Positions 40,182-52,135 of a stretch of DNA of 64,000 nucleotides are shown here, one piece after another; within the stretch, counting starts at the first letter, position 1; every line of letters starts with the position of its first letter. The position numbers were made by a program, and so were the translations under genes. The stretch covers positions 3,160,501 to 3,224,500 of the forward strand of contig NZ_CP070506.1 in NCBI RefSeq assembly GCF_016925675.1, given 5' to 3'. The stretch comes from Pseudomonas hygromyciniae. Lineage in GTDB: Bacteria; Pseudomonadota; Gammaproteobacteria; Pseudomonadales; Pseudomonadaceae. Below the pieces are notes generated by a model, which saw nothing but the letters and a program-made list of their open reading frames with translations, made no database searches and was not told the DNA's origin.

Positions 40182-40634
40182 TCAGCTCTGCTTGTACCCA
40201 CGCACTTCATCCACGCCACGATTGGCCAACTGGTCGGCCCGCTCGTTGCCCGGATGGCCGATATGCCCGCGTACCCACTTCCAGGTGATGTTGTGGCGGT
40301 TGCACTGTTCATCCAGCAACTGCCACAGGTCGGCGTTCTTCACCGGCTCTTTGGCCGCGGTTTTCCAGCCGCGTTTTTTCCAGTTGACCATCCACTCGTT
40401 GATGCCCTTCATGACGTATTGCGAGTCCGTCACCAGCAATACATCGCACCGGCGCTTGAGCTCTTCCAGGCCGCGAATGGCTCCCATCAGCTCCATGCGG
40501 TTGTTGGTGGTGTTGGCTTCGCCGCCCCACAACTCTTTCTCCACGCCCTTGCACACCAGCAAGGCGCCCCAGCCGCCAGGACCAGGATTGCCCTTGCAGG
40601 CGCCGTCGGTAAAGAGTTCTACGCTATCGGTCAT
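40182..40634 (-). CDS. rnhA: Ribonuclease HI
   Basis: 150 residues. The catalytic set Asp10 ([16 protein letters not shown]), Glu48 (NRMELMGAI), Asp70 (VTDSQYV) and Asp134 (NERADQLA), with His124 in RGHIGHPGN, is complete and matches E. coli numbering. It removes RNA from RNA:DNA hybrids. ATG 40634 gives [11 protein letters not shown]; an ATG five codons upstream is also open. It follows the methyltransferase gene on the same strand. Confidence 0.95.
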   Translation of the reverse strand: MTDSVELFTDGACKGNPGPGGWGALLVCKGVEKELWGGEANTTNNRMELMGAIRGLEELKRRCDVLLVTDSQYVMKGINEWMVNWKKRGWKTAAKEPVKNADLWQLLDEQCNRHNITWKWVRGHIGHPGNERADQLANRGVDEVRGYKQS

Positions 40635-40718
40635 TACGCTATCCATCAAAGCGGGTTACCGGCAATCGACCGGCAGCTCCCGAGGTCGAACACTGCGACC
40701 TGAATTCCAAAAAATGAT

Positions 40719-41478
40719 TTATGGCTCGCTGGAGCGACGGTTGACCTTGGCCAGGGGCATCGGCACCAGTTTGCCCATGGGCTCGCGCCTTACCTGGCTG
40801 ACCGGCCGCAGCCCGACTACGATCTTGCGGGCTACCAACAGGTAGAAACCGCCACCCGACAACTGCCATGCGCCGGCCCGGCGCTCCCAACCAGCCAAAC
40901 GGCCCTGCCACTTGGGCGAGGCAAGCGGCGGACGATAGCACCCGAAGCGGCGTTTCTCCAGCGCGAAGCCCAGCAGGTTCAACCAGTCGCTGACCCGCGA
41001 GGGCGAGATGCAGCGGGCCTGACGCAGCGCATCCTGGGCAAACACGTGCCGCAGGCCCCACGAACTCCAGGGGTTGATGCCAACAATCAATAAATGCCCA
41101 CCTGGGCGTACGGCGCTGGCTGCTTCACGCAACAACCCATGGGGGCGACAGGCAGAAATCCAGGCCATGCTGCATCACCACCACGTCGGCGGCATGCTCG
41201 CTCAAGGGCCAGGCCTGTTCTTCGCAGACAATCTCGACCCCCGGCAACGGCGCACCGAGGCGCACATTGCGCTGCACCTGGGGCGCGGGCGGCGGGGTCT
41301 GGGCCGAAGGGCCGTAATGCACCAGGTAACCGCCAAAGAAGCGTTCCAGCTCTTCTTCGAGCATAAGCCGCTCTTGTTCCAGCAGAAACTGCCCGATCGG
41401 CCCGGACAGCCAATCACGGGCTGCGCTGATCAAGGCCAGCCACTCAGGATCGGCCTGGGCGAACGCTTTATCAGTCAT
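40719..41478 (-). pseudogene. SAM-dependent methyltransferase, split by one homopolymer insertion
   Basis: The gene conserved next to gloB and rnhA in pseudomonads. It begins [23 protein letters not shown] and runs to VVVMQHGLDFCLSP. The frame then slips because the run at 41141-41145 has five G where four are needed. The rest (HGLLREAASAVRPGGHLLIVGIN ... VNRRSSEP) is in the next frame. Restored length is about 252 residues with a methyltransferase type 11 core. It starts divergently from gloB, 65 bases apart; GGAG precedes the ATG. The substrate is unknown. Confidence 0.82.
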
Positions 41479-41543
41479 TGCATTCTCCAACTCGCCAAGA
41501 CGTTCTAAGATGCACCAATGTGTCCAGCTTGGCGAATAGAAGA

Positions 41544-42311
41544 ATGATACAGATCAGTGCCCTGCCCGCCTTCACCGATAACTACATCTGGTTGTTACAA
41601 GACCATCGCAGCCATCGTTGCGCGGTGGTCGACCCCGGTGATGCCGCGCCCGTGCTGGCGTGGCTCGCGCAGCACCCCGGCTGGACCCTCAGCGACATTC
41701 TGGTGACTCACCATCATCACGACCACGTCGGCGGTGTAGAGCAGCTCAAGCAGGCCTCGGGCGCCAGGGTCTATGGCCCGGCCAACGAAAAGATCCCGGC
41801 CCGTGACGTTGCGCTCAACGATAACGACCGTATCGAGGTGCTGGGCTGGGACCTCGAGGTGTTCGCCGTACCGGGACATACCCTGGGACATATAGCTTTT
41901 TATCATCATGGCTTGCTGTTCTGCGGCGACACCCTGTTCGCCGCCGGTTGCGGGCGTTTGTTCGAGGGCACGCCAGAACAGATGTACAACTCCCTGGAAC
42001 GCCTGGCCGCCCTGCCCGCTGACACGCTGGTCTACTGCACCCACGAATACACACAAAGTAACCTGCGCTTTGCCGAGGCAGTGGAGCCGGATAACGCCGA
42101 TATAGCCGAACGAGTGGCTAAAGTCAGCGAACTGCGCGCAGGCGGCAAGATGACATTACCCTCGACCCTGGCCCTGGAAAAATTGACTAACCCTTTTCTG
42201 CGCACCGCTGAAACATCCGTTAAACAAAAAGCGGACGAGCGGAATGGCCGTGATAACCGCTCTGGGAGTGAGGTATTTGCTAGCTTGCGCGCTTGGAAAG
42301 ATACGTTCTAA
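41544..42311 (+). CDS. gloB: Hydroxyacylglutathione hydrolase (glyoxalase II)
   Basis: 255 residues of the metallo-beta-lactamase fold. The metal motif [10 protein letters not shown] (His56-His61) is followed by [15 protein letters not shown] and CTHEYT, the full glyoxalase II set, and a C-terminal helical lid. It hydrolyses S-lactoylglutathione to lactate and glutathione. The ATG at 41544 ([14 protein letters not shown]) is the family start. It precedes mltD by about 100 bases. Confidence 0.94.
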   Translation: MIQISALPAFTDNYIWLLQDHRSHRCAVVDPGDAAPVLAWLAQHPGWTLSDILVTHHHHDHVGGVEQLKQASGARVYGPANEKIPARDVALNDNDRIEVLGWDLEVFAVPGHTLGHIAFYHHGLLFCGDTLFAAGCGRLFEGTPEQMYNSLERLAALPADTLVYCTHEYTQSNLRFAEAVEPDNADIAERVAKVSELRAGGKMTLPSTLALEKLTNPFLRTAETSVKQKADERNGRDNRSGSEVFASLRAWKDTF

Positions 42312-42409
42312 GCAAACAGGTTCTGGTACGAAATTTCTGAATGGTTGACCGGAACCCAAGCGCTTTCTAGAATCGCCCGACATTTTTGCCCGGAACTAAC
42401 TTCCAGCCA

Positions 42410-43822
42410 ATGTCGTCATCTATTCGTAAATCCAACCATTCAGACGCATTGACCCGCCTGGCTCAAGCCATTGCGGTGGCCGTATCCGCAACTCTGGCGG
42501 GCTGCCAAACCAATAATTTCGCTGCACAATCCACCGTGCAACCCAAACCCGTATTTGCTGCCAAGATCAAGCAAAAACCCCTTTGGCTCTCAGAGAAGCC
42601 AAGCCCGCAGGTACCCCAGGATGTCTGGGAACGCATGCGCCAGGGGTTCCAATTGCAGGATGGCGTGGGCGTCAACCCGCGTATCGAGCAACAGCGCCTG
42701 TGGTTCGCCAGCAACCCATCGTTCCTGGAGAACGCCGGCGAACGCGGCAGCCTCTATATTCACTACATCGTCGAACGCCTTGAAGAACGCAACATGCCCC
42801 TGGAGCTGGCCCTGCTGCCAGTGATTGAAAGTGCCTACAACCCAATGGCCTATTCGCGCAGCGATGCAGTCGGCCTGTGGCAATTCATTCCCTCCACCGG
42901 GCGCTACTTCAACCTGCGCCAGACCCGCGCCTACGATGGCCGCCGCGACATCACCGCCTCCACCACCGCCGCCCTGGACTACCTCACACGCCTGCATGAC
43001 ATGTTCAACGGCGACTGGCTGCTGGCCCTGGCGGCCTATAACGCGGGTGAAGGCACAGTCAGCCGGGCCATCGAGCGCAACGAGAAGCTCGGCCTGCCCA
43101 CCGACTACTGGAACCTGCCGCTGCCCCAGGAAACCAAGGACTACGTGCCCAAGTTCCTGGCGCTTTCCCAGGTGGTGCTGGCCCCCGAGGCCTACGGCGT
43201 CAACCTGAACCCGATTGCCAACACGCCGTACTTTGAAGTGGTCGAAGTCAAGCAAAGCATGGACCTTTCACGGGTCGCCGCGCTGGCCGAAATCGACGAA
43301 GACGAACTGTTCCAGCTCAACCCGGCCTTCAAGCAGCGCACCACCCTGGACGGTCCCCAGCATTTGCTGGTGCCCACCTCCAAGGCGCAATTGCTGGCCA
43401 GCAGCCTGTCTTCGATGAACCCTGAAGAACTGTTGAGCTTGCGCCCGAAAAAACCGGTGTTTGACGAAGTCGAGCACAAGGCCGTGGCCGGGCGTTCGCG
43501 CAGCTACAAGGTCAAGAGCGGCGATAACCTGACGCTGATTGCCAAGGCCAACAAGGTCGATGTGCATGACCTGCAGCGCTGGAACAAGCTCAATGGCCAG
43601 GCCTTGAAAGTCGGTCAGACCCTGGTGATGCAGGACACCCGCAAGTTGGTGGCCAAGGCTGGCGGCAAGAAACCGGTGCAGTACAAGGTCAAGAAAGGTG
43701 ACTCGCTGTACATGGTAGCCAAACGCTTCAACGTCGAGATGCAACATCTCAAGCGTTGGAACCCACGCACTGGCCAGGCGCTGAAACCTGGGCAAATGCT
43801 GGTGGTTTCCGGACCACGCTGA
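42410..43822 (+). CDS. mltD: Membrane-bound lytic transglycosylase D
   Basis: 470 residues. The lipoprotein signal has lipobox LAGC. The family-1 lytic transglycosylase domain carries the catalytic Glu in LLPVIESAYNPMAYS and is followed by the AAYNAGEG segment. Two C-terminal LysM repeats are visible (SYKVKSGDNLTLIAKANKV; QYKVKKGDSLYMVAKRFNV). It cleaves peptidoglycan with formation of anhydromuramyl ends, anchored in the outer membrane. The start at 42410 has no strong ribosome site but gives a proper signal peptide. Confidence 0.93.
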   Translation: MSSSIRKSNHSDALTRLAQAIAVAVSATLAGCQTNNFAAQSTVQPKPVFAAKIKQKPLWLSEKPSPQVPQDVWERMRQGFQLQDGVGVNPRIEQQRLWFASNPSFLENAGERGSLYIHYIVERLEERNMPLELALLPVIESAYNPMAYSRSDAVGLWQFIPSTGRYFNLRQTRAYDGRRDITASTTAALDYLTRLHDMFNGDWLLALAAYNAGEGTVSRAIERNEKLGLPTDYWNLPLPQETKDYVPKFLALSQVVLAPEAYGVNLNPIANTPYFEVVEVKQSMDLSRVAALAEIDEDELFQLNPAFKQRTTLDGPQHLLVPTSKAQLLASSLSSMNPEELLSLRPKKPVFDEVEHKAVAGRSRSYKVKSGDNLTLIAKANKVDVHDLQRWNKLNGQALKVGQTLVMQDTRKLVAKAGGKKPVQYKVKKGDSLYMVAKRFNVEMQHLKRWNPRTGQALKPGQMLVVSGPR

Positions 43823-43828
43823 CCCCTT

Positions 43829-43919
43829 GTGGGAGCGGGCTTGCTCGCGAAAGCGGTGCATCAGGTGATACATTTTTTGCCTGACGCACCTCTTTCGCGA
43901 GCAAGCCCGCTCCCACATT
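43829..43919. repeat. REP palindrome pair (GTGGGAGCGGGCTTGCTCGCG)
   Basis: TGTGGGAGCGGGCTTGCTCG and its complement CGAGCAAGCCCGCTCCCACA flank about 50 bases directly after the mltD stop. Confidence 0.8.
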
Positions 43920-44012
43920 GATTTTTGGCCTTTTCAACAGTCTTTTTCCAAGTGGAACAAGCTGTTACTGTACCGATCATAAAGCCCAAGCCGCCCGGAT
44001 CGGATCTCTGAC

Positions 44013-45842
44013 TTGAAGCGTCCCCTCCTTCTACTAATAAGTCTGGCCTTGAGCTTTTGTGCGAACGCGACCATTACCGAGAACCACGGTTATGCGCAGT
44101 TCGGTACGCTCAAGTACCCGGCCAAATTCACCCACTTCGATTGGGTAAACCCCGCAGCGCCCAAGGGCGGTACCTTGCGGGTCATGGCGTTTGGCACGTT
44201 TGACACCCTCAACCCTTATACCTTCAAGGGCTCAAGCCCGGTCTCCACCGCCAACTTTCTGCAATACGGCGTCAATGAGCTCAACGAGCCGCTGATGGTC
44301 GGCACCGGCCAGTACGCGCCTTCCGGCGACGAACCTACGTCCAGCTATGGCCTGATTGCCCGATCGGTGGAGTACAGCGAAGACCGCAGTTGGGTGGTGT
44401 TCAACCTGCGTCCGCAAGCGCGCTTTCATGATGGCAAGCCCATCACCGCCGACGATGTGGCGTTTTCCTATCGCACATTACTGACCGAAGGCCATCCGCA
44501 ATACCGCACCAACCTGCAGGAAGTGGCCCGGGTGGATGTACTCAATCCACACCGCATCCGTTTTGTGTTCAAGCGCGCGGGCAACCCGTTGCTGATCCTG
44601 CGCCTGGGCGAGTTGCCGGTGCTGCCCCAGCATTACTGGAAGAACCGCGACTTCAAGGCCACCACCTTCGAGCCGCCGCTGGGCAGTGGGCCCTATCGGA
44701 TCAGCCAGGTCCAGCCAGGCCGGCAATTGGTGTTCGAACGGGTCAAGGACTATTGGGGCAAGGATCTGCCGGTCAATCGCGGGTTGTACAACTACGACAA
44801 GGTCGAGGTGGAGTTCTACCGCGACAGCGACGTGGCCTTCGAAGCGTTCAAGGCTGGCGAGTTCGATATCTATATCGAGCACCAGGCCAAGAACTGGGCC
44901 AATGGCTACAACTTCCCGGCGGTCAACCGCGGCGAGGTGATCAAGGCACAGATTGCCCACCAGATCCCGACCCAAAGCCAAGGCCTGTTCATGAACAGCC
45001 GCCGCGCTACCTTCAGCCAGGCCAAGGTGCGCGAGGCCCTGGGGCTGATGTTCGACTTCGAGTGGACCAACCGCACGCTGTTCAGCGGCGCCTATAAACG
45101 TACCTTGAGCTACTACCCCAACAGCGAGTTCTCCGCCAGCGGCCTGCCAGTGGGCCATGAATGGCTGATGCTCTCGCCTTACCGCGAACAACTACCGGCC
45201 AATCTGTTTACCCAAGCCTTCAGCCTGCCGCAGACCGACGGTCGCGGTATCCCCCGCGAAGCCATGCGCCGCGCCCTCAGCCTACTGGCCGAAGGCGGCT
45301 GGAAACTGTCCGGCCAGCGCCTGCTCGATAGCAATGGGCAGCCGCTGCGCTTCGAAATCCTGCTGGTCAATCCAAACCTGGAGCGGATCCTGCAGCCCTA
45401 TGTGGAAAACCTGCGCAGCATCGGCATCGATGCGCACTTGCGCACCGTGGACCGTGCGCAGTACAAGCAGCGCCTCGACCAGTTCGACTTCGACATGATC
45501 CTGATGACGCTCAACCAGACCCTCAGCCCCGGCCTTGAGCAGTGGCAGTACTTCCACTCCAGTCAGGCCGGGATCAAAGGCAGCAAGAATTACGCGGGCA
45601 TCGCCAACCCTGTCGTCGACCACCTGCTGGAGCAGTTGCTCGCCGCACAGACCCGCGACCAACAAATCGCCGCCGGCCGGGCCCTGGATCGGGTCCTGCT
45701 GTGGCAGCACTACAGTATTCCCAATTGGTATCTCAACTATCATCGCCTGGCGTACCGTAACCGGTTCGCCTTCGTGACCACGCCGCCCTACAGCCTGGGC
45801 CTGAGCGCGTGGTGGCTGAAAGCTTCGGAGAAACCCCAATGA
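44013..45842 (+). CDS. Periplasmic peptide-binding protein 1 (YejA-like, SBP family 5)
   Basis: 609 residues starting at TTG 44013 (MKRPLLLLISLALSFCANA, a clear signal peptide); no ATG is available nearby. The mature part is an SBP_bac_5 protein (HFDWVNPAAPKGGTLRVMAF, ARFHDGKPITADDVAFSY, PLGSGPYRISQV). It binds oligopeptides for the ABC importer encoded downstream. Its stop overlaps the start of a second, homologous binding-protein gene (ATGA). Two binding proteins for one permease suggest two ligand ranges. Confidence 0.9.
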   Translation: MKRPLLLLISLALSFCANATITENHGYAQFGTLKYPAKFTHFDWVNPAAPKGGTLRVMAFGTFDTLNPYTFKGSSPVSTANFLQYGVNELNEPLMVGTGQYAPSGDEPTSSYGLIARSVEYSEDRSWVVFNLRPQARFHDGKPITADDVAFSYRTLLTEGHPQYRTNLQEVARVDVLNPHRIRFVFKRAGNPLLILRLGELPVLPQHYWKNRDFKATTFEPPLGSGPYRISQVQPGRQLVFERVKDYWGKDLPVNRGLYNYDKVEVEFYRDSDVAFEAFKAGEFDIYIEHQAKNWANGYNFPAVNRGEVIKAQIAHQIPTQSQGLFMNSRRATFSQAKVREALGLMFDFEWTNRTLFSGAYKRTLSYYPNSEFSASGLPVGHEWLMLSPYREQLPANLFTQAFSLPQTDGRGIPREAMRRALSLLAEGGWKLSGQRLLDSNGQPLRFEILLVNPNLERILQPYVENLRSIGIDAHLRTVDRAQYKQRLDQFDFDMILMTLNQTLSPGLEQWQYFHSSQAGIKGSKNYAGIANPVVDHLLEQLLAAQTRDQQIAAGRALDRVLLWQHYSIPNWYLNYHRLAYRNRFAFVTTPPYSLGLSAWWLKASEKPQ

Positions 45843-47677
45843 TGGCTTTGCGTACTGCGATTATCAGTGGCCTGTTGTTGTGCACCCAGGCTGTAGCCGC
45901 TCCCCAACATGCCTTGACCCTCTATGACGAGCCGCCCAAGTATCCGGCCAACTTCAAGCACGTTGACTACGTCAATCCCGATGCGCCCAAAGGCGGGACT
46001 TTTCGCGAGTCTGCCATGGGCAGCTTCGACAGCCTCAACCCGTTTATCAGCAAAGGCGTGCCTGCCGACAATATTGGCCTGGTCTTCGACACCCTGGCCC
46101 AACAAGGCCTGGACGAGCCCATCACCGAGTACGGCCTGATCGCTGGCAAGATCGAAAAAGCCCCCGATAACAGTTGGGTACGCTTTTACCTGCGGCCCGA
46201 AGCGCGCTTCCACGATGGCCATCCGGTACACGCCGAAGACGTGGTGTTCACCTTTGAAACCCTGATCAAGCAAGGCAGCCCCATCTACCGCACCTACTAC
46301 GCTGACGTCGCCGAAGTGGTGGCCGAAGACCCGCTGCGGGTGTTGTTCAAGTTCAAACACACCAGCAACCGCGAACTGCCACTGATCCTCGGCCAATTGC
46401 CCGTGTTGCCCAAACACTGGTGGGTCGGGCGCGACTTTGCCAAGAGCAGCCTGGAGATCCCCCTGGGCAGCGGCCCGTACAAGGTGGCCGAGGTCAAGCC
46501 GGGGCGCTCGATCCGCTACGAGCGGGTCAAGGATTACTGGGCCAAGGACCTGCCGATCAACAAGGGCCTGTACAACTTCGATTACCGCATCAGCGATTAC
46601 TACCGTGACAGCACGGTGGCCCTGGAAGCACTCAAGGCCGGGCAGTTCGACTATTGGCAGGAAACCACGGCGAAGAACTGGGCCAATGCCTACAACGTGC
46701 CGGCCGTCGCCGAGGGTCGACTGATCAAGGAAGAACTGCCCAACGGCAATCCCACCGGGATGCAGGGCTTTGTGTTCAATATCCGCAAGCCGATGTTCCA
46801 GGACGTGCGGGTACGCAAGGCCATCAGCCTGTTGCTGGACTTTGAATGGAGCAACAAGCAACTGTTCAACGGTGCCTACACCCGCACCCGCAGTTACTTC
46901 GAAAACTCGGACATGGCCGCCACCGGCCTGCCCGGCCCCGCCGAACTGGCGATTCTCGAACCGCTGCGCGGCCGCATCCCGCCCCAAGCGTTCACCGAAG
47001 CCTTCGCCCCGCCGAAAACCGATGCCAGCGGCATGATCCGCAGCCAGCAGCGCGAAGCCTACCAACTGCTGCAGGAAGCCGGCTGGCGCATCGTCGACGA
47101 CAAGATGGTCGACACCAACGGCAAACCGGCGAGCATCGAATTCATGCTGTTCCAGACCGACTTCGAGCGCATCCTCCTGCCCTTCAAGCGCAACCTGGCG
47201 GACCTGGGTATCGAGCTGGTGATCCGCCGGGTCGACGTTTCACAGTACGTCAACCGCGTACGCTCGCGGGATTTCGACATGATGGTCGGCAGTTTCCCGC
47301 AGTCTTCGTCACCCGGTAACGAGCAGCGTGAATTCTGGCAATCGAGCAGTGCCGACAACCCCGGCAGCCGCAACTACATCGGCCTCAAGGACCCGGCCAT
47401 CGACGAATTGGTGGAGCAGTTGATCAACGCCGACTCACGCAACAGCCTGGTGGCCCACGCCAAGGCCCTGGACCGGGTCTTGCAGTTTGGCTACTACGTG
47501 ATCCCCAACTGGCACATCAAGACCTACCGCGTGGCCTACTGGAACCACCTCGGCCATCCCAAGGTGCCGCCGCGTTATGACGTGGGCATCAATACCTGGT
47601 GGATCAAACCCAACACACCGCCGGCAGTGACGCCTCCTACAGACACCAGCGCCGACCCGGCGAGCGGAGGCGACTGA
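45839..47677 (+). CDS. yejA: Periplasmic peptide-binding protein 2 (YejA)
   Basis: 612 residues. The signal peptide [20 protein letters not shown] is followed by the same fold as the preceding gene ([55 protein letters not shown]). It is the closer relative of E. coli YejA. ATG at 45839 or 45842 are both possible; the first overlaps the previous stop. One base separates its stop from yejB. The C-terminal tail is Pro/Thr-rich. Confidence 0.9.
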   Translation: MMALRTAIISGLLLCTQAVAAPQHALTLYDEPPKYPANFKHVDYVNPDAPKGGTFRESAMGSFDSLNPFISKGVPADNIGLVFDTLAQQGLDEPITEYGLIAGKIEKAPDNSWVRFYLRPEARFHDGHPVHAEDVVFTFETLIKQGSPIYRTYYADVAEVVAEDPLRVLFKFKHTSNRELPLILGQLPVLPKHWWVGRDFAKSSLEIPLGSGPYKVAEVKPGRSIRYERVKDYWAKDLPINKGLYNFDYRISDYYRDSTVALEALKAGQFDYWQETTAKNWANAYNVPAVAEGRLIKEELPNGNPTGMQGFVFNIRKPMFQDVRVRKAISLLLDFEWSNKQLFNGAYTRTRSYFENSDMAATGLPGPAELAILEPLRGRIPPQAFTEAFAPPKTDASGMIRSQQREAYQLLQEAGWRIVDDKMVDTNGKPASIEFMLFQTDFERILLPFKRNLADLGIELVIRRVDVSQYVNRVRSRDFDMMVGSFPQSSSPGNEQREFWQSSSADNPGSRNYIGLKDPAIDELVEQLINADSRNSLVAHAKALDRVLQFGYYVIPNWHIKTYRVAYWNHLGHPKVPPRYDVGINTWWIKPNTPPAVTPPTDTSADPASGGD

Positions 47678-47678
47678 C

Positions 47679-48752
47679 ATGCTGGCTTATATTTTTCGCA
47701 GGTTGCTGCTGATCATCCCGACGCTGTTCGGCATTTTGCTGATCAACTTTGTCATCATCCAGGCCGCGCCCGGCGGCCCGGTGGAACAAATGATCGCCAA
47801 GCTCGAAGGCTTTGAAGGCGCCACCAGTCGCATCGCCGGTGGCGGCGCCGAAGTCTCGGTGGCCGGTTCCAGCTACCGCGGCGCCCAGGGCCTGGACCCG
47901 ACGCTGATCAAGGAAATCGAGAAGATGTACGGCTTCGACAAGTCGGCGCCGGAACGCTTGTGGATCATGGTCAAGAACTACGCCCAGCTGGATTTTGGCG
48001 ACAGCTTTTTTCGCGATGCCAAGGTCATCGACCTGATCAAGGAGAAGATGCCGGTGTCCATCTCCCTCGGGTTATGGAGCACCCTGATCATGTACCTGGT
48101 CTCGATCCCCCTGGGGATCGCCAAGGCCACCCGCCATGGCAGCCACTTTGATGTGTGGACCAGCTCGGCAATCATTGTCGGCTATGCGATCCCGGCGTTC
48201 CTGTTTGCCATCCTTCTGATCGTGGTGTTTGCCGGCGGCAGTTATTTCGACTGGTTCCCGCTACGGGGGCTGACGTCCAACAACTTTGACGAACTGAGCT
48301 GGGGCGGCAAGATCCTCGACTACTTCTGGCACCTGGCGCTGCCGGTCACGGCCCTGGTGATCGGTAACTTCGCCACCATGACATTGCTGACCAAGAACAG
48401 CTTTCTCGACGAGATCAACAAGCAGTACGTGATCACCGCCAAGGCCAAGGGCCTGACCAATCACCGCGTGCTCTACGGCCACGTGTTCCGCAACGCCATG
48501 CTGTTGGTGATCGCAGGCTTCCCTTCGGCGTTTATCGGGATCTTCTTTACCGGCTCGTTGCTGGTGGAAGTGATCTTCTCCCTCGACGGCCTAGGCCTGA
48601 TGAGCTTTGAGGCGGCGATCAACCGCGATTACCCGGTGGTGTTCGGCACCCTGTTTATCTTCACCCTGCTGGGCCTGGTGGTGAAACTGATTGGTGATTT
48701 GACCTACACCCTGGTCGACCCACGCATCGACTTCGAAAGCCGGGAGCATTGA
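47679..48752 (+). CDS. yejB: Peptide ABC transporter permease YejB
   Basis: 357 residues with an N-terminal helix, a long periplasmic loop (about 30-130) and five further helices. The permease coupling loop is in [23 protein letters not shown]. The loop is longer than in DppB/OppB, as is typical of YejB. It pairs with YejE to form the membrane channel. Spacing to both neighbours is one base, so translation is coupled across the operon. Confidence 0.93.
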   Translation: MLAYIFRRLLLIIPTLFGILLINFVIIQAAPGGPVEQMIAKLEGFEGATSRIAGGGAEVSVAGSSYRGAQGLDPTLIKEIEKMYGFDKSAPERLWIMVKNYAQLDFGDSFFRDAKVIDLIKEKMPVSISLGLWSTLIMYLVSIPLGIAKATRHGSHFDVWTSSAIIVGYAIPAFLFAILLIVVFAGGSYFDWFPLRGLTSNNFDELSWGGKILDYFWHLALPVTALVIGNFATMTLLTKNSFLDEINKQYVITAKAKGLTNHRVLYGHVFRNAMLLVIAGFPSAFIGIFFTGSLLVEVIFSLDGLGLMSFEAAINRDYPVVFGTLFIFTLLGLVVKLIGDLTYTLVDPRIDFESREH

Positions 48753-48753
48753 G

Positions 48754-49773
48754 ATGAATCTATCCCCCCTCAATCGCCGCCGCTTCGAACGTTTCAAGGC
48801 CAACAAGCGCGGCTGGTGGTCGCTGTGGCTGTTCCTGATCCTGTTTGGCCTGAGCCTGGGCGCCGAGTTGATCGCCAACGACAAACCGCTGGCGGTGCAT
48901 TACGACGGCGACTGGTACTTCCCGGCGCTCAAGCGCTACCCGGAAACCGCCTTCGGCGGCGAATTCCCCCTGGAAGCCAACTACAAAAGCCCGTATATCC
49001 GCGAACTGCTCAAGGCCAAGGATGCCTGGACGCTGTGGGCGCCGATCCCCTACAGCTACCAGAGCATCAACTACGACCTGAAAGTCCCGGCACCGGCACC
49101 ACCGTCGGCCGATAACCTGCTGGGCACCGATGACCAGGGACGGGATGTGCTGGCGCGGGTGATCTATGGCTTTCGGGTTTCGGTGCTGTTTGCCCTGACC
49201 CTCACGGTATTGAGCTCGATCATCGGCGTAGCGGCCGGCGCCTTGCAGGGTTTCTATGGCGGCTGGGTCGATCTGGCCGGCCAGCGTTTCCTGGAAATCT
49301 GGTCCGGTTTGCCGGTGCTGTACCTGCTGATCATCCTCGCCAGCTTCGTCCAGCCCAACTTCTGGTGGCTGCTGGGGATCATGCTGCTGTTTTCATGGAT
49401 GAGCCTGGTGGACGTGGTACGTGCCGAGTTCCTGCGCGGACGCAACCTGGAATACGTACGCGCGGCGCGCGCCTTGGGTATGCAGAACGGCGCGATCATG
49501 TTCCGCCATATCCTGCCCAATGCCATGGTCTCGACCATGACCTTTATGCCGTTCATCCTTACCGGCGCGATTGGCACCCTGACCGCCCTGGACTTCCTGG
49601 GCTTCGGCCTGCCCGCCGGCTCGCCGTCCCTGGGCGAGCTGGTAGCCCAGGGCAAATCCAATCTGCAGGCACCGTGGCTGGGCATCAGCGCCTTTGCGGT
49701 GCTGGCGATTATGTTGAGTTTGCTGGTGTTTATCGGCGAGTCCGCTCGCGATGCCTTCGACCCGAGGAAATGA
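48754..49773 (+). CDS. yejE: Peptide ABC transporter permease YejE
   Basis: 339 residues. One N-terminal helix (about 20-40), a periplasmic domain containing YDGDWYFPALKRYPETAFGG, and five C-terminal helices are visible. The coupling loop is in RAARALGMQNGAIMFRHILPNAM. It follows yejB by one base and precedes yejF by one base. The layout and length match the YejE family. Confidence 0.93.
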   Translation: MNLSPLNRRRFERFKANKRGWWSLWLFLILFGLSLGAELIANDKPLAVHYDGDWYFPALKRYPETAFGGEFPLEANYKSPYIRELLKAKDAWTLWAPIPYSYQSINYDLKVPAPAPPSADNLLGTDDQGRDVLARVIYGFRVSVLFALTLTVLSSIIGVAAGALQGFYGGWVDLAGQRFLEIWSGLPVLYLLIILASFVQPNFWWLLGIMLLFSWMSLVDVVRAEFLRGRNLEYVRAARALGMQNGAIMFRHILPNAMVSTMTFMPFILTGAIGTLTALDFLGFGLPAGSPSLGELVAQGKSNLQAPWLGISAFAVLAIMLSLLVFIGESARDAFDPRK

Positions 49774-49774
49774 G

Positions 49775-51385
<1,611 letters not shown>

Positions 51386-51399
51386 TTCAGGAGGTTCCT

Positions 51400-51480
51400 G
51401 TGGGAGCTGTCTCGCCCGGCGAGGCTGCGAGAGCGGTGGGTCAGGCAACACACCGCTATCGCAGGCAAGCCAGCTCCCAC
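51400..51480. repeat. REP palindrome pair (GTGGGAGCTG / CAGCTCCCAC)
   Basis: TGTGGGAGCTGTCTCGCC at about 51400 and GGCAAGCCAGCTCCCACA ending at 51480 form inverted arms. They lie after the yejF stop. Confidence 0.7.
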
Positions 51481-51521
51481 ATTTGATCTGTGCAGATCTG
51501 CAGGCAAAGTCTTTCGCAAAA

Positions 51522-51540
51522 GCAAACCAATATCATTTGC
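51522..51540. promoter_or_regulatory. Candidate Fur box upstream of the FecI-like sigma factor
   Basis: The 19 bases, read on the minus strand as GCAAATGATATTGGTTTGC, match the Fur consensus GATAATGATAATCATTATC at 12 of 19 positions. The centre (AATGATA) is intact. It lies about 75-90 bases before the sigma-factor start, where iron-loaded Fur would repress. Confidence 0.55.
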
Positions 51541-51613
51541 GCTGCCCGCAGGCCTTTGATTTAATCGCGACCAATTCCTATTCACGTCATGGCTTCTGCG
51601 CCGGTTGGATATT

Positions 51614-52135
51614 GTGTCGACTTCCCCCGCTTCATTCAGTCAGCTCTATGGCAGCCACCACTCCTGGCTGCTCGGCCTGTTGCGCCGGCGCCTGAGCAAT
51701 CGTTGGGATGCGGCCGACCTGGCGCAAGACACTTTTATCCGCGTGCTCAAACGCCCACCCGAGCAGGCCGATGCAGTGCGCGAGCGCTCGTACCTGGCGA
51801 CCATCGCTCGGGGCCTGTGCATCGACCATTGGCGCCGCCGCCAACTGGAGCAGGCCTGGCTGCAAAGCCTCGCCGACCGCCCGCAAGCGCTGCAGCCATC
51901 ACCTGAACAGCGGGCGATCATCGTCGAAACCCTGTACGAGGTAGACGCCATGCTCGCGCGCCTGCCGCGCAAGGTCAGCGACGCCTTCCTGCTGGCGCAA
52001 CTGCATGGCCTGACCTACAAGCAAATCGCCGTGCAATTGAGGGTCTGCGAGCGCATGGTGAAAAAATACATGGCCCAGGCGCTGTTGCACTGCGCGGTGC
52101 TGGAAGCCGAACTCGACGGGTTGCTGGTGGAATGA
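51614..52135 (+). CDS. ECF sigma factor, FecI-type (iron starvation)
   Basis: About 173 residues. The sigma-70 region 2 core is WDAADLAQDTFIRVLKRPPE and region 4 includes AFLLAQLHGLTYKQIAVQLRVCERMVKKYMAQAL, the FecI-type pattern. It should direct transcription of the TonB receptor two genes downstream when the FecR protein relays the ligand signal. The start is either GTG 51614, favoured because GGTTGGA lies upstream, or TTG 51605. The stop overlaps the fecR start (ATGA). Confidence 0.88.
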   Translation: MSTSPASFSQLYGSHHSWLLGLLRRRLSNRWDAADLAQDTFIRVLKRPPEQADAVRERSYLATIARGLCIDHWRRRQLEQAWLQSLADRPQALQPSPEQRAIIVETLYEVDAMLARLPRKVSDAFLLAQLHGLTYKQIAVQLRVCERMVKKYMAQALLHCAVLEAELDGLLVE

